From NCBI GenBank assembly GCA_035547515.1, contig DASZUS010000093.1, forward strand, positions 1 to 51,096: a stretch of 51,096 bases of DNA, written 5' to 3'. Positions 22,499-31,293 of the stretch are shown one piece after another (the first letter of the stretch is position 1; each line of letters starts with the position of its first letter). The stretch comes from DASZTV01 sp035547515. GTDB lineage: Bacteria > Actinomycetota > Actinomycetes > JAFAQI01. The notes under the pieces were generated by a model. That model was given only the letters and a program-made list of their open reading frames with translations. It was not told the DNA's origin and searched no databases. The translations under genes were made by a program, and so were the position numbers.

Positions 22499-24679
22499 TC
22501 AGAACTCGACCGGAGTCGGCACGCCCGCGTCGATGGCGGTGAGGTCGATCGGCGCATCGATGTCGACCGGCGCGACGTCGGCAGGAGCGTCCACCTGTGC
22601 CCCGATGCCGAGCTTCTCCTTGATCTTCTTCTCGATCTCGTCGGCAAGGTCCGGGTTGTCGCGCAGGAAGCCGCGAGCGTTCTCCTTGCCTTGGCCGAGC
22701 TGGTCGGACTCGTAGGTGAACCAGGCACCGGACTTGCGCACGATGCCGTGCTCGACACCGAGGTCGATCAGGCTGCCCTCGCGACTGATCCCCTCGCCGT
22801 AGATGATGTCGAACTCCGCCTGCTTGAACGGCGGCGCGACCTTGTTCTTCACGACCTTCACGCGAGTGCGGTTGCCGACCGCGTCCTGGCCGTCCTTGAG
22901 GGTTTCGATCCGCCGGACGTCGAGGCGGACCGAGGCGTAGAACTTCAGCGCCTTGCCGCCCGTCGTCGTCTCAGGCGAGTTGTGCACTACTACCCCGTCC
23001 GCGAGGTAGTTGTGCGAGCCCTCTACCTCGATGTCGAACCGGTGCATGGATCGCGTCGGAGGCTTGACGTGCACGTCAACGACCCGCGCGGGCACCGGAT
23101 GCATTGTCGGCTCAACGAAAGTGGGCTCGACTGCGAACATCCCGCGAAGCCGCGGCAGCAACTTGTAGTCCATCGAGGAATGGACATATGGGGCGACCAG
23201 CTCGAGGAACTTTGTCGTCGTTGCGGAGTTGAACTGCAGATACTGCTGCTCCCGCTTGCCTCTCGTGACGCGCTTGCTCGGCAGACCGAAATGGTCTCGC
23301 AGGTGCTCCTGCAGCCGGGCCCGTGTTCCCTCGCTCATGGCGTCAACGCAGATCTCGATGCGACCGGTGCCGCCTTGAGTGCGCTGCTGCAGTCCCTTCG
23401 AGCGCAGGGTGAAGCAGCCGTTGTCCATGAACCAGATGGCGAGTGACAACGGGGTAAGCGCCTTCAGGTAGTCCCACGACAAGTGCTTCTTGCCATCGCC
23501 GAAGTAGACCGCTTCACGCAACTCGGCGAGCTCAGGCAGCGGTGTCAGGTCGACGAAGGCTGCCCCAGCAGCGTTCGTGGTGCGGCACTGCTCGACGTTG
23601 GCGAACAGCGAGGCCTTCCAGTCGAGATAGGCGTGCTGCTTCGGTCCGTGACCCATGCGGAACCTGGTGCCAATCCCGTTGCGGGTCGGAGAAAGCGCCG
23701 CATCTCCCATCAGTCCGCCTAGGATGACCTGCCACTGGAATGGGCTGAGCCGCTTAGGCTGCGAGAGCATCACCCGGTCCCCGGGAATGAGCTCACCGGC
23801 CTCTCGCCAACCTCCCGGCGTGCGGATGAGATGGTTCGCAGTCACACCTAGCTGGGCCCGGCCATTGCCGCTAGGACGCGCCACCGTCACTTGCAGGAAG
23901 TGGTCTGTCGGGCCGTTGTCGAACCAGTTGACGACCTTCTTGGGCACGATTCGGCCCAGCTCAGGATCGTAAGAGAGCACCTCGACCGGCATCTTCTGGT
24001 TGACGATCTTGCCGATCTTCTCCTGCGTACCGTCGGCGAGGGTGACCCGAGTGCCGTAGGAGAAGCAGCCGAAGAACACGCCGATCTTCTCTCGAAGCTG
24101 GTTGATGAAGATCGCGGTCGTGCCGCTGGTCGAGAGCGCACCGGTGATCTTGCGCAGCGCCTGGCTCATCAGCCTGGCCTGCAAGCCGACGTGTGAGTCG
24201 CCCATCTCACCTTCGATCTCGGCCTTCGGCACCAAGGCCGCGACCGAGTCGATGACCAGGATGTCGATGGCGCCGGAGCGGATCAGCATGTCCGCGATCT
24301 CGAGCGCCTGCTCGCCGGTGTCGGGCTGAGACACCAGCAGCTCGTCGATGTCGACGCCGAGCGCCTTGGCGTACTCCGGGTCGAGCGCGTGCTCGGCGTC
24401 GATGAACGCCGCGATGCCGCCGGCTCGCTGAGCGTTGGCCACCGCATGCAAGGCCACGGTCGTTTTCCCGCTCGACTCCGGTCCGTATATCTCGATGATC
24501 CGGCCTCGCGGCAGGCCGCCGATCCCGAGGGCGACGTCGAGTGAGATGGCGCCGGTCGGGATCACCTCGATCGGGGCGCGGGTCTCGTCGCCAAGTCGCA
24601 TGACAGCACCCTTGCCGTGCTGCTTCTCGATCTGGCCGAGCGCTGCCTCCAGCGCCTTCTCGCGATCGAAGCCTGCCAT
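22499..24679 (-). CDS. recA: RecA recombinase precursor with an in-frame intein
   Basis: RecA catalyses strand exchange and triggers LexA cleavage. The open frame is 726 residues. Residues 1-204 and 568-726 form normal RecA: P-loop GPESSGKTTV (66-75), DSVAALVPKAEIEGEMGDSH, the L2-adjacent FINQLREKIGVFFG, then SPETTTGGKALKFYASVRLD and GNRTRVKVVKNKVAPPF. Residues 205-567 are an intein; removing it gives a 363-residue RecA, the normal length. The C-terminal tail is acidic, as usual. The start MAGFDREKALEAALGQIEKQ is typical; AGAGG precedes the ATG. A LexA box lies 111 bases upstream. Followed by recX. Confidence 0.97.
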   Translation of the reverse strand: MAGFDREKALEAALGQIEKQHGKGAVMRLGDETRAPIEVIPTGAISLDVALGIGGLPRGRIIEIYGPESSGKTTVALHAVANAQRAGGIAAFIDAEHALDPEYAKALGVDIDELLVSQPDTGEQALEIADMLIRSGAIDILVIDSVAALVPKAEIEGEMGDSHVGLQARLMSQALRKITGALSTSGTTAIFINQLREKIGVFFGCFSYGTRVTLADGTQEKIGKIVNQKMPVEVLSYDPELGRIVPKKVVNWFDNGPTDHFLQVTVARPSGNGRAQLGVTANHLIRTPGGWREAGELIPGDRVMLSQPKRLSPFQWQVILGGLMGDAALSPTRNGIGTRFRMGHGPKQHAYLDWKASLFANVEQCRTTNAAGAAFVDLTPLPELAELREAVYFGDGKKHLSWDYLKALTPLSLAIWFMDNGCFTLRSKGLQQRTQGGTGRIEICVDAMSEGTRARLQEHLRDHFGLPSKRVTRGKREQQYLQFNSATTTKFLELVAPYVHSSMDYKLLPRLRGMFAVEPTFVEPTMHPVPARVVDVHVKPPTRSMHRFDIEVEGSHNYLADGVVVHNSPETTTGGKALKFYASVRLDVRRIETLKDGQDAVGNRTRVKVVKNKVAPPFKQAEFDIIYGEGISREGSLIDLGVEHGIVRKSGAWFTYESDQLGQGKENARGFLRDNPDLADEIEKKIKEKLGIGAQVDAPADVAPVDIDAPIDLTAIDAGVPTPVEF
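22979..24067 (-). mobile_element. RecA intein with LAGLIDADG homing endonuclease
   Basis: A 363-residue protein-splicing element between Gly204 and Ser568 of the precursor. Splicing motifs, numbered within the intein: Cys1 (block A, CFSYGTRVTLADGT), T76-x-x-H79 (block B, GVTANHLIRTPGGW), block F with H352 (FDIEVEGSHNYLADG) and block G VVVHN ending at Asn363 with His362, followed by extein Ser+1. Homing endonuclease motifs: ILGGLMGDA (115-123, Asp122) and LAIWFMDNG (209-217, Asp215). All look intact. From memory the insertion point is that of the Mycobacterium leprae RecA intein, different from the M. tuberculosis one. A host-gene parasite able to spread into empty recA alleles. Confidence 0.95.
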
Positions 24680-24789
24680 GTCCGCCTCTTTCGTTCGGGG
24701 TTCAACTGCGGGCGAACCTACGAACCGGCTCCGACGATTTCGCCGAGGCAGGTCGAGCTGTGGACGACCGCGCGATGGGAACCATCATG

Positions 24790-24803
24790 CGAACAAGTGT
24801 TCG
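24790..24803. promoter_or_regulatory. LexA box upstream of recA
   Basis: CGAACAAGTGTTCG is a perfect match to the actinobacterial LexA consensus CGAAC-N4-GTTCG, 111 bases before the recA start and after the DUF3046 gene end. It makes recA (and recX) a LexA target. Confidence 0.9.
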
Positions 24804-24839
24804 ATAGGTCCAGCGACACGCCGAACAAAATCTGCGGGA

Positions 24840-25046
24840 CTAGTGCCGGACCCCGATCGGCAGCTCGAAGTGCTCGCAGACGGCGAGCCAGACCTGCTTG
24901 GGGTCGATGCCGGCCGCCAGGGCGTCCACGGCATTGCGCTCGCCGAGGCTGCGGATCACCTGGTCGCGAGCGACGGCGTCGGCGTACGCCGGGCCGAACT
25001 GCTCGCGCATCCGCTCCCAGAACTCCGTCACCCTCACGCCGATCAC
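24840..25046 (-). CDS. DUF3046 protein
   Basis: A 68-residue protein of the DUF3046 family, found in actinobacteria next to recA (for example Rv2738c). Seen: VTEFWERMREQFGPAYADAV, RDQVIRSLGERNAVDALAAG and IDPKQVWLAVCEHFELP. It is small and helical, without a known function; its position just upstream of recA suggests a DNA-repair role, but this is only context. It ends 37 bases before the recA LexA box and is divergent from lhr. Confidence 0.9.
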   Translation of the reverse strand: MIGVRVTEFWERMREQFGPAYADAVARDQVIRSLGERNAVDALAAGIDPKQVWLAVCEHFELPIGVRH

Positions 25047-25090
25047 GCTACGCGGCGGTGACTGTCACCGGACGCGGACAGAATGACTGA

Positions 25091-28000
25091 GTGGGTCTCG
25101 ACAGCTTCGGTACGGCGACGCGGGAGTGGTTCACGTCGTCGTTCGAAGCAGCGACTCCCGCACAGAGCGGCGCGTGGGACGCGATCGCGACGGGCGGCGA
25201 CGCGCTGGTCATCGCGCCGACCGGCTCGGGCAAGACGCTCGCGGCGTTCCTCTCGGCTCTCGACCGGCTCACCACCGCGCCGCGGCCCGCCGACGCCGCT
25301 GACCGCTGCCGGGTGGTCTACGTCAGCCCGCTGAAGGCCCTCGCCGTCGACATCGAGCGCAACCTGCGGGCGCCCCTCGCCGGCATCCGGCACGCCGCCG
25401 GGCGCACCGGCACCGTGGCCACGGACGTCAGCATCGCGATGCGCACCGGTGACACGTCCGCCGAGGATCGCCGCGCCTTCGCCCGGCACTCGGCCGACAT
25501 CCTGATCACGACGCCGGAGTCGCTCTACCTCCTGCTGACCAGCCAGGCGCGTGAGGTGCTGCGCAACGTCGACACCGTGATCATCGACGAGGTCCACGCC
25601 CTCGCCGGGACGAAGCGCGGCGCCCACCTGGCGCTGTCGCTCGAGCGCCTCGACGCGCGGCTTGCTGCTCCCGCGCAGCGAATCGGGCTGTCCGCGACAG
25701 TGCGTCCGGTCGAGGAGGTCGCCACATTCCTGGCCGGGGGCCGCGCGGTGACCGTCGTGCAACCCCCGGCCGCCAAGACGATCGAGATCGGCGTCGTCGT
25801 ACCGGTCGAGGACATGACCGACCCGGGCACCGACACCGCCAGCATCTGGCCGGCGGTCGACGAGCGCATTGCCGACCTGATCGAGCAGCACCGCTCGACG
25901 ATCGTCTTCACCAACGCGCGGCGCCTCGCCGAGCGGCTGACCACTCACCTCAACGAGCTGGCCGCCGAGCGCGGTCGAGACGCGACGCTCGCCCGCGCCC
26001 ACCACGGCAGCGTCAGCCACGAGCAGCGCGCCATCACCGAGGAGGCGCTCAAGCGCGGCGAGCTGCCGTGCGTCGTCGCCACGTCCAGCCTCGAGCTCGG
26101 CATCGACATGGGCGCCGTCGACCTCGTCGTGCAGGTCGGCTCCCCGCCGTCCGTAGCGAGCGGGCTCCAGCGCATCGGGCGGGCCGGCCATCAAGTAGGC
26201 GTGGCAAGTGTCGGGGTGATGTTTCCCAAGCACCGCGGCGACCTGCTGCCGAGCGCTGTCACGGCACAGCGGATCCGGGACGGGGCGATCGAAGCCCTCG
26301 CGATGCCGCGCAACCCGCTCGACGTCCTCGCTCAGCAGATCGTCGCGATGCTCGCGATGGACGACTGGACCGTCGGCGAGCTCGGCGACCTGGTACGCCG
26401 AGCGGCACCGTTCTCCGCCCTGCCGGACTCCGCGCTCACCGCCACTCTCGACATGCTCGCCGGCCGCTACCCCAGCGACGAGTTCGCCGAGCTGCGGCCC
26501 CGCATCGTCTGGGACCGTACGACGGACACGCTGAGCGGCCGGCCCGGGGCGCAGCGTCTCGCGGTGACCAGCGGCGGCACGATTCCCGACCGGGGACTGT
26601 TCGGCGTCTACCTCGCCGGTTCGACCGGGCGGGTCGGCGAGCTCGACGAGGAGATGGTCTACGAGTCCCGCGTCGGCGAGGTGTTCACCCTCGGCTCCAC
26701 GAGCTGGCGGATCGACGACATCACCCACGACCGGGTGATCGTCTCCCCCGCCCCCGGACAGCCAGGCAAGATGCCGTTCTGGCACGGTGACTCGATCGGC
26801 CGCCCGCTCGAGCTCGGCCGCGCGATGGGCGAGTTCGTGCGCGAGCTGCGTCAGGCCGGCCCGGAGCGGGCGCGGCAGCGGCTCGCCGACATCGGCTTCG
26901 ACGAGTGGGGTGCCGACAACACGCTGCGCTACCTCGACGAGCAACAGGCGGCGACCGGCCACGTCCCCGATGACCGCACGATCGTGGTGGAGCGCTTTCG
27001 CGACGAGATCGGCGACTGGCGGGTCGTGGTGCACTCGCCATTCGGCGCTCGGGTGCATGCGCCGTGGGCGCTCGCGCTGGGCTGCGTGCTGCGCGAGCGG
27101 ACCGGCATCGACGTACAGGTCATGCACGCCGACGACGGGATCGTGATCCGGCTGCCGGACACCGACGAGCCGCCTCCGGCCGACCTGGCCGTGCTGGACC
27201 CCGACGACGTCGAGGCGATCGTCACCCGAGAGCTCGGCGGGTCCGCGCTGTTCGCGTCGCGGTTCCGGGAGTGCGCCGCGCGAGCGCTGCTGCTCCCCAC
27301 CCGGTCTCCCGGCAAGCGGACCCCGCTGTGGCAGCAGCGGCAGCGCTCCGCCCAGCTGCTGGGTGTCGCTTCGCGGTACGGCGAGTTCCCGGTGGTGCTC
27401 GAGACGGTCCGCGAGTGCCTGCAGGACGTGTTCGACCTGCCGGGCCTCGTCTGCCTGCTTCGCGACATCGCCGGCAGATCCGTTCGGGTCGTGGACGTCG
27501 AGACGTCCCAGCCCTCGCCGTACGCCCGCAGCCTGCTGTTCGACTACGTCGGCGCGTTCATGTACGAAGGCGACCAGCCGCTCGCCGAGCGGCGCGCCGC
27601 CGCGCTCGCCCTCGACGCGACGCTGCTCGCTGAGCTGCTCGGCACCGCGGAGCTGCGCGAGCTGCTCGACGCCGAATCCCTCGACGAGGTCGAGCTCGAG
27701 CTCGCCTGGCTCACCCCGTCGCGTCGGATCACCGACCTCGAGGGTGCGGCCGACGCACTGCGGGTGCTCGGTGACCTCAGCACCGACGAGCTGCTCCAGC
27801 GGGGCGCGACGCCGGCGATGCTCGCCGAACTGGAGGACCGCCGGCGGGCGATCCGGGTGCGGATCGCGGGCGACGAGCGATGGGTGGCGGTGGAGGACGC
27901 ATCGCGGGTGCGCGACGCGCTCGGCGTGCCACTTCCCGTCGGCGTACCCGACGCGTTCACCGAGCCGGTAGCCGAACCGCTCGCCGACCTGGTGTCGCGG

Positions 28001-29437
28001 TTCGCGCGGCGCCACGGGCCGTTCCACGCCGAGGACGTCGCAGCGAGATTCGGGCTCGGCCGCGCCGTCGTCGAGCTCGAGCTGTCGCGGCTGCTCGCGG
28101 TCGGCCGGCTGGTGCGTGGCGAGTTCCGGCCCGGCGGGACAGGCATCGAGTGGTGCGACCCCGAGGTGCTGCGCATGCTGCGGCGCCGGTCGATGGCGAA
28201 GCTGCGCGGTGAGATCGAGGCGGTGCCGCAAGCGGCCTTCGCCCGTTTCCTGCCGGCGTGGCTCGGGGTCGGCGCGCACTCGGCCCGCGGGCTCGATGCC
28301 CTGGTCCGGGCAATCGAGCAGCTCGGCGGCGTCGCGGTCCCGGCCTCAGCGCTCGAGTCGGCGATCCTGCCAAGCCGCGTGACCGACTACTCGCCCGCGA
28401 TGCTCGACGAGCTCACCGCCCGCGGCGGCGTCGTGTGGACCGGTCAAGGAGGTCTTCCCGGCGGTGACGGCTGGATCAGCATCGCGCTGGCCGACGCGGC
28501 TCCGCTGCTGCTTCCCCTCGCCGACAGCGAACCGGTCGGCGACGAGGCAGCGAGAGTCCTCGACCTGCTGGCAACCGGCGGCGCGCTGTTCTTTCGCGAC
28601 ATCGCGGCGCGGCTTCCCGACCTCGATCACAAGACGCTGACGACGGCGCTGTGGGACCTGGTCTGGAGCGGCCACGTCACCAACGACACCTTGGCGCCGC
28701 TTCGCGCGGCACTCGCCGGCACCAGGCGCAGCCCGAGCCGCAGCGGCAGCGCACGGTCGTACGCCGCCCGGCGGGCCGCGCCGCGGATCGGCCCGCCGAC
28801 GACCGTGGGCCGCTGGTCGTTGGCCACGGCGCGCGACCTCGATCCCACCAGGCGAGGCCACGCGCTGGCCGAGAGCCTGCTCGACCGGCACGGCATCGTG
28901 ACCCGAGGCGCGGTGATCGCCGAGCGCGCGTCCGGCGGGTTCGCCGCGGCCTATCCGGTCCTGAAGGCCTTCGAGGAGACCGGCCGATGCCGGCGCGGCT
29001 ACTTCGTCGACGGGCTCGGCGGTGCGCAGTTCGCAGTTCCCGCGGCGGTCGACCGCATGCGCAGCCTCGGCCCTTCCGGGGCCCTCGTGCTGGCGGCGAC
29101 CGACCCGGCCAACGCCTACGGTGCTGCCCTGCGCTGGCCGGACCACGACGGCGCTCACCGCCCGGGCCGTAAGGCGGGCGCTCTCGTCGTCCTGGTCGAC
29201 GGGGAGCTGTGCCTCTATGTCGAACGCGGCGGGAAGTCGCTGCTGTCGTGGTCGGAAGACCCGGCGGTCATCCAGCCGGCCGCCGACGCGCTTGCGCTCG
29301 CGGTCCGCGACGGCATGCTCGGGCGGCTCGCGGTCGAGCGCGCGGACGGGTCGTCGGTGCTCGACACGCCGCTGGCCGAAGCCCTGCAAGCCGCGGGCTT
29401 CCGGCCGACGCCGCGCGGGCTGAGGCTGCGTGCCTAG
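25091..29437 (+). CDS. lhr: Lhr-type superfamily 2 DNA helicase
   Basis: A 1448-residue ATP-dependent 3'-5' DNA helicase of the long helicase-related family. N-terminal motor: Q-like TPAQSGAW, Walker A APTGSGKT (K48), VVYVSPLKALAVDIERNL, TTPESLYLLL, DEVH at 166-169 and SATVRPVEE. Helicase C domain: TIVFTNARRLAERLTTHL, HHGSVSHEQR, ATSSLELGIDMGAVD and QRIGRAGHQVGVAS. Then a winged helix/beta-barrel region and the long Lhr C-terminal half. Mycobacterial Lhr (about 1510 residues) is the close match in layout. It starts at GTG 25091 and is followed 8 bases later by nei2, as in M. tuberculosis (Rv3296-Rv3297). Role: DNA repair. Confidence 0.93.
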   Translation: MGLDSFGTATREWFTSSFEAATPAQSGAWDAIATGGDALVIAPTGSGKTLAAFLSALDRLTTAPRPADAADRCRVVYVSPLKALAVDIERNLRAPLAGIRHAAGRTGTVATDVSIAMRTGDTSAEDRRAFARHSADILITTPESLYLLLTSQAREVLRNVDTVIIDEVHALAGTKRGAHLALSLERLDARLAAPAQRIGLSATVRPVEEVATFLAGGRAVTVVQPPAAKTIEIGVVVPVEDMTDPGTDTASIWPAVDERIADLIEQHRSTIVFTNARRLAERLTTHLNELAAERGRDATLARAHHGSVSHEQRAITEEALKRGELPCVVATSSLELGIDMGAVDLVVQVGSPPSVASGLQRIGRAGHQVGVASVGVMFPKHRGDLLPSAVTAQRIRDGAIEALAMPRNPLDVLAQQIVAMLAMDDWTVGELGDLVRRAAPFSALPDSALTATLDMLAGRYPSDEFAELRPRIVWDRTTDTLSGRPGAQRLAVTSGGTIPDRGLFGVYLAGSTGRVGELDEEMVYESRVGEVFTLGSTSWRIDDITHDRVIVSPAPGQPGKMPFWHGDSIGRPLELGRAMGEFVRELRQAGPERARQRLADIGFDEWGADNTLRYLDEQQAATGHVPDDRTIVVERFRDEIGDWRVVVHSPFGARVHAPWALALGCVLRERTGIDVQVMHADDGIVIRLPDTDEPPPADLAVLDPDDVEAIVTRELGGSALFASRFRECAARALLLPTRSPGKRTPLWQQRQRSAQLLGVASRYGEFPVVLETVRECLQDVFDLPGLVCLLRDIAGRSVRVVDVETSQPSPYARSLLFDYVGAFMYEGDQPLAERRAAALALDATLLAELLGTAELRELLDAESLDEVELELAWLTPSRRITDLEGAADALRVLGDLSTDELLQRGATPAMLAELEDRRRAIRVRIAGDERWVAVEDASRVRDALGVPLPVGVPDAFTEPVAEPLADLVSRFARRHGPFHAEDVAARFGLGRAVVELELSRLLAVGRLVRGEFRPGGTGIEWCDPEVLRMLRRRSMAKLRGEIEAVPQAAFARFLPAWLGVGAHSARGLDALVRAIEQLGGVAVPASALESAILPSRVTDYSPAMLDELTARGGVVWTGQGGLPGGDGWISIALADAAPLLLPLADSEPVGDEAARVLDLLATGGALFFRDIAARLPDLDHKTLTTALWDLVWSGHVTNDTLAPLRAALAGTRRSPSRSGSARSYAARRAAPRIGPPTTVGRWSLATARDLDPTRRGHALAESLLDRHGIVTRGAVIAERASGGFAAAYPVLKAFEETGRCRRGYFVDGLGGAQFAVPAAVDRMRSLGPSGALVLAATDPANAYGAALRWPDHDGAHRPGRKAGALVVLVDGELCLYVERGGKSLLSWSEDPAVIQPAADALALAVRDGMLGRLAVERADGSSVLDTPLAEALQAAGFRPTPRGLRLRA

Positions 29438-29445
29438 GACTCCGG

Positions 29446-30228
29446 TTGCCTGAGGGCGACACGATCTGGCGTACCGCCAAGCGGATGCATGCGGCGCTCG
29501 CCGGTGACGTGCTCGCGACCACCGACTTCCGGGTCCCGAAGCTCGCCACAGCAGACCTGACGGGCCGGCGAGTCCTCGAAGTAGTCGCGCGCGGCAAGCA
29601 CCTGCTGGCTCGCCTCGAGGACGGGATCACGGTGCACAGCCACCTCGAGATGGACGGCAGCTGGCGGGTCTTCGATGCCGCCGAGCGTTGGCGCGGTGGA
29701 CCCGCCCATGAGATCCGCGTGGTCCTCGCGACGCAGCACCGCAGCGCGGTCGGGTACCGGATCCCGGTGATCGACGTGGTCGAGACCGCGAAGGAGGCAG
29801 AGCTCGTCGGTCATCTCGGACCAGACCTGCTCGACCCGGACTTCGACCGCGACGAGGCAGTGCGCCGGCTCGCTGCGGCATCGGACATCGCGATTGCCGA
29901 CGCACTCCTGGACCAGCGCAACCTCGCCGGCATCGGCAACGTCTACAAGTCGGAGATCCTGTTCCTGTCCGGAGTCGAGCCGTGGACCGCGGCGGGACGA
30001 GTGCCGGCCCTGCCGCGGATGGTCGACCTGGCACGGCGGCTGCTGGCCGCCAACAAGGATCGCGACCAGCGCATCACCACGGGGATCCGGCGGCCCGGCG
30101 AGCAGACCTGGGTCTACGGTCGTGGCGGCCGGCCGTGCCGTCGATGCGGTACGCCGATCAGCCGGCGGATGCAGGGCGAGCCGGGACGGGAGCGGGTGAC
30201 CTACTGGTGCCGGCGCTGTCAGCGCTGA
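29446..30228 (+). CDS. nei2: Endonuclease VIII-like DNA glycosylase (Nei2)
   Basis: A 260-residue Fpg/Nei base-excision glycosylase/AP lyase. TTG at 29446 gives the required (M)PEGDTIWRTAKRMHAAL: the catalytic proline becomes Pro2, followed by Glu3. No other start would expose it. Further landmarks: HSHLEMDGSWRVFD, LLDQRNLAGIGNVYKSEILF (H2TH, with Asn for substrate contact), and a C-terminal zinc finger, with CRRCG and WCRRC. Eight bases separate it from lhr. The Pro-Glu-Gly-Asp start and the lhr linkage suggest Nei2 rather than Nei1 or Fpg. Removes oxidised pyrimidines. Confidence 0.93.
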   Translation: MPEGDTIWRTAKRMHAALAGDVLATTDFRVPKLATADLTGRRVLEVVARGKHLLARLEDGITVHSHLEMDGSWRVFDAAERWRGGPAHEIRVVLATQHRSAVGYRIPVIDVVETAKEAELVGHLGPDLLDPDFDRDEAVRRLAAASDIAIADALLDQRNLAGIGNVYKSEILFLSGVEPWTAAGRVPALPRMVDLARRLLAANKDRDQRITTGIRRPGEQTWVYGRGGRPCRRCGTPISRRMQGEPGRERVTYWCRRCQR

Positions 30229-30234
30229 GCGACC

Positions 30235-30822
30235 TCAGGCGTGGCCCGCGGTGACGCCGGCCGCGATGATCGACGCCTGAGCGGTGGCATCGCTTGCGGG
30301 AGCGGCGACGAAGCTGACCAGCCAGCGCAGCACCGCGTCGATCCCCGCGTTGCTCGTGGCTGCGCCCGATGCGATGAGCACGTCGCGCACGGTGGAACGA
30401 GCCAGCCGCCACAACGGGTGGTCGGTCGGGGTCATCAACGCGGCCAGCGTCGCCGGCTCGTCGGCGGCGATCCGGCGCAGGGCAGGGTGAGCGCCGATCC
30501 GCTCGGCAGCCAGGGCGAGGGCCTCCGCGAGGTCCTCGCGAGCAGCCGCCCCGCACTCCGCGGCGAGGCTGCGGATCCCCGCATCGAGCGCCGCGGCGTA
30601 GACCGCCTCCTTCGCCCGGAAGTGGTTGTACAGCGTGCCCTTGGCGATCCCGGCGAGGGAGGCGATGTCGGCCATGGTGGCCTTGCGCGCCCCGTGCTTC
30701 TCCACGGCGCGGCACGCCCCGTCGAGCACCGCGGCGCGGGTACGCGCCATCGCGTTGCCGGCTCGCGAGTGCACGCCCGCCTCGCGGACCGGTGCCGCCG
30801 AGGCGAAGTGAGGTGAGGCCAT
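30235..30822 (-). CDS. TetR-family transcriptional regulator
   Basis: A 195-residue DNA-binding protein. The TetR helix-turn-helix is at about residues 30-75: AAVLDGACRAVEKHGARKAT, MADIASLAGIAKGTLYNHFR and AKEAVYAAALDAG. The C-terminal ligand domain is alpha-helical and not assignable. The start at ATG 30822 gives a 24-residue extension before MARTRAAVLDGA; ATG 30750 is an alternative. It lies 15 bases after the clgR stop on the same strand, where mycobacteria have a pspA-like gene. No target is obvious. Confidence 0.88.
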   Translation of the reverse strand: MASPHFASAAPVREAGVHSRAGNAMARTRAAVLDGACRAVEKHGARKATMADIASLAGIAKGTLYNHFRAKEAVYAAALDAGIRSLAAECGAAAREDLAEALALAAERIGAHPALRRIAADEPATLAALMTPTDHPLWRLARSTVRDVLIASGAATSNAGIDAVLRWLVSFVAAPASDATAQASIIAAGVTAGHA

Positions 30823-30837
30823 CGACGACGTCGGCGG

Positions 30838-31284
30838 CTATGCCGCGAAGTCGTGCGCGGCAGGAAAACCGAGCGAGGCGACAGGGAGCGCCGGAGTCGG
30901 CTCGGTGTGCTTCTGCGGGACCGGGCGGGCCGGGTGGTGCGGCGGAATGCCTGCGACGGGGCGTACCGAAACCGGCGGTACCGGGAGCGGCATGCCGGCC
31001 CGCGGCGCGGCGGTCGCGGCGAAGCCGACCGGGGCAAGCCGGACGCGGCGCTCCTCGCGAGCCAGATCCTCGCTGACCTCGCGCAGCACGTCGGACATGT
31101 TCACCTCGAGCGCGCCGCAGATCGCGGCGAGCAACTCGCTCGATGCCTCCTTGCGACCGCGCTCGACCTCGGAGAGGTAGCCGAGCGAGACGCCGGCGGA
31201 CGTGCTGACGTCGCGCAGCGTCCGCGACTGGCGAACGCGGTGACGGCGAAGGACATCCCCGAGCAGACGACGCAGCAAGACCAT
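30838..31284 (-). CDS. clgR: Clp gene regulator ClgR
   Basis: ClgR is an XRE-type activator of clpP1P2 and clpC1 genes in actinobacteria. The helix-turn-helix is at about residues 22-55: LRDVSTSAGVSLGYLSEVER and GRKEASSELLAAICGALEV. The C-terminal half is a Pro- and Ala-rich tail that is longer than in M. tuberculosis (148 versus about 112 residues). It ends in FAA; Clp-degraded ClgR of Streptomyces ends in two alanines needed for proteolysis, so a C-terminal degron is likely. The gene follows cinA by 9 bases, the conserved pgsA-cinA-clgR order. Confidence 0.9.
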   Translation of the reverse strand: MVLLRRLLGDVLRRHRVRQSRTLRDVSTSAGVSLGYLSEVERGRKEASSELLAAICGALEVNMSDVLREVSEDLAREERRVRLAPVGFAATAAPRAGMPLPVPPVSVRPVAGIPPHHPARPVPQKHTEPTPALPVASLGFPAAHDFAA

Positions 31285-31293
31285 GACTCAAAG

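Noticed and set aside
22385..23446. A free-standing gene opposite the recA intein
   Set aside because: Overlaps recA on the other strand, with no motifs. The homing endonuclease is in frame within the intein.
25043..28279. A 1078-residue open frame antisense to lhr
   Set aside because: Same effect as above; the composition (His, Arg, Asp, Val rich) and lack of motifs show it is a shadow of lhr.
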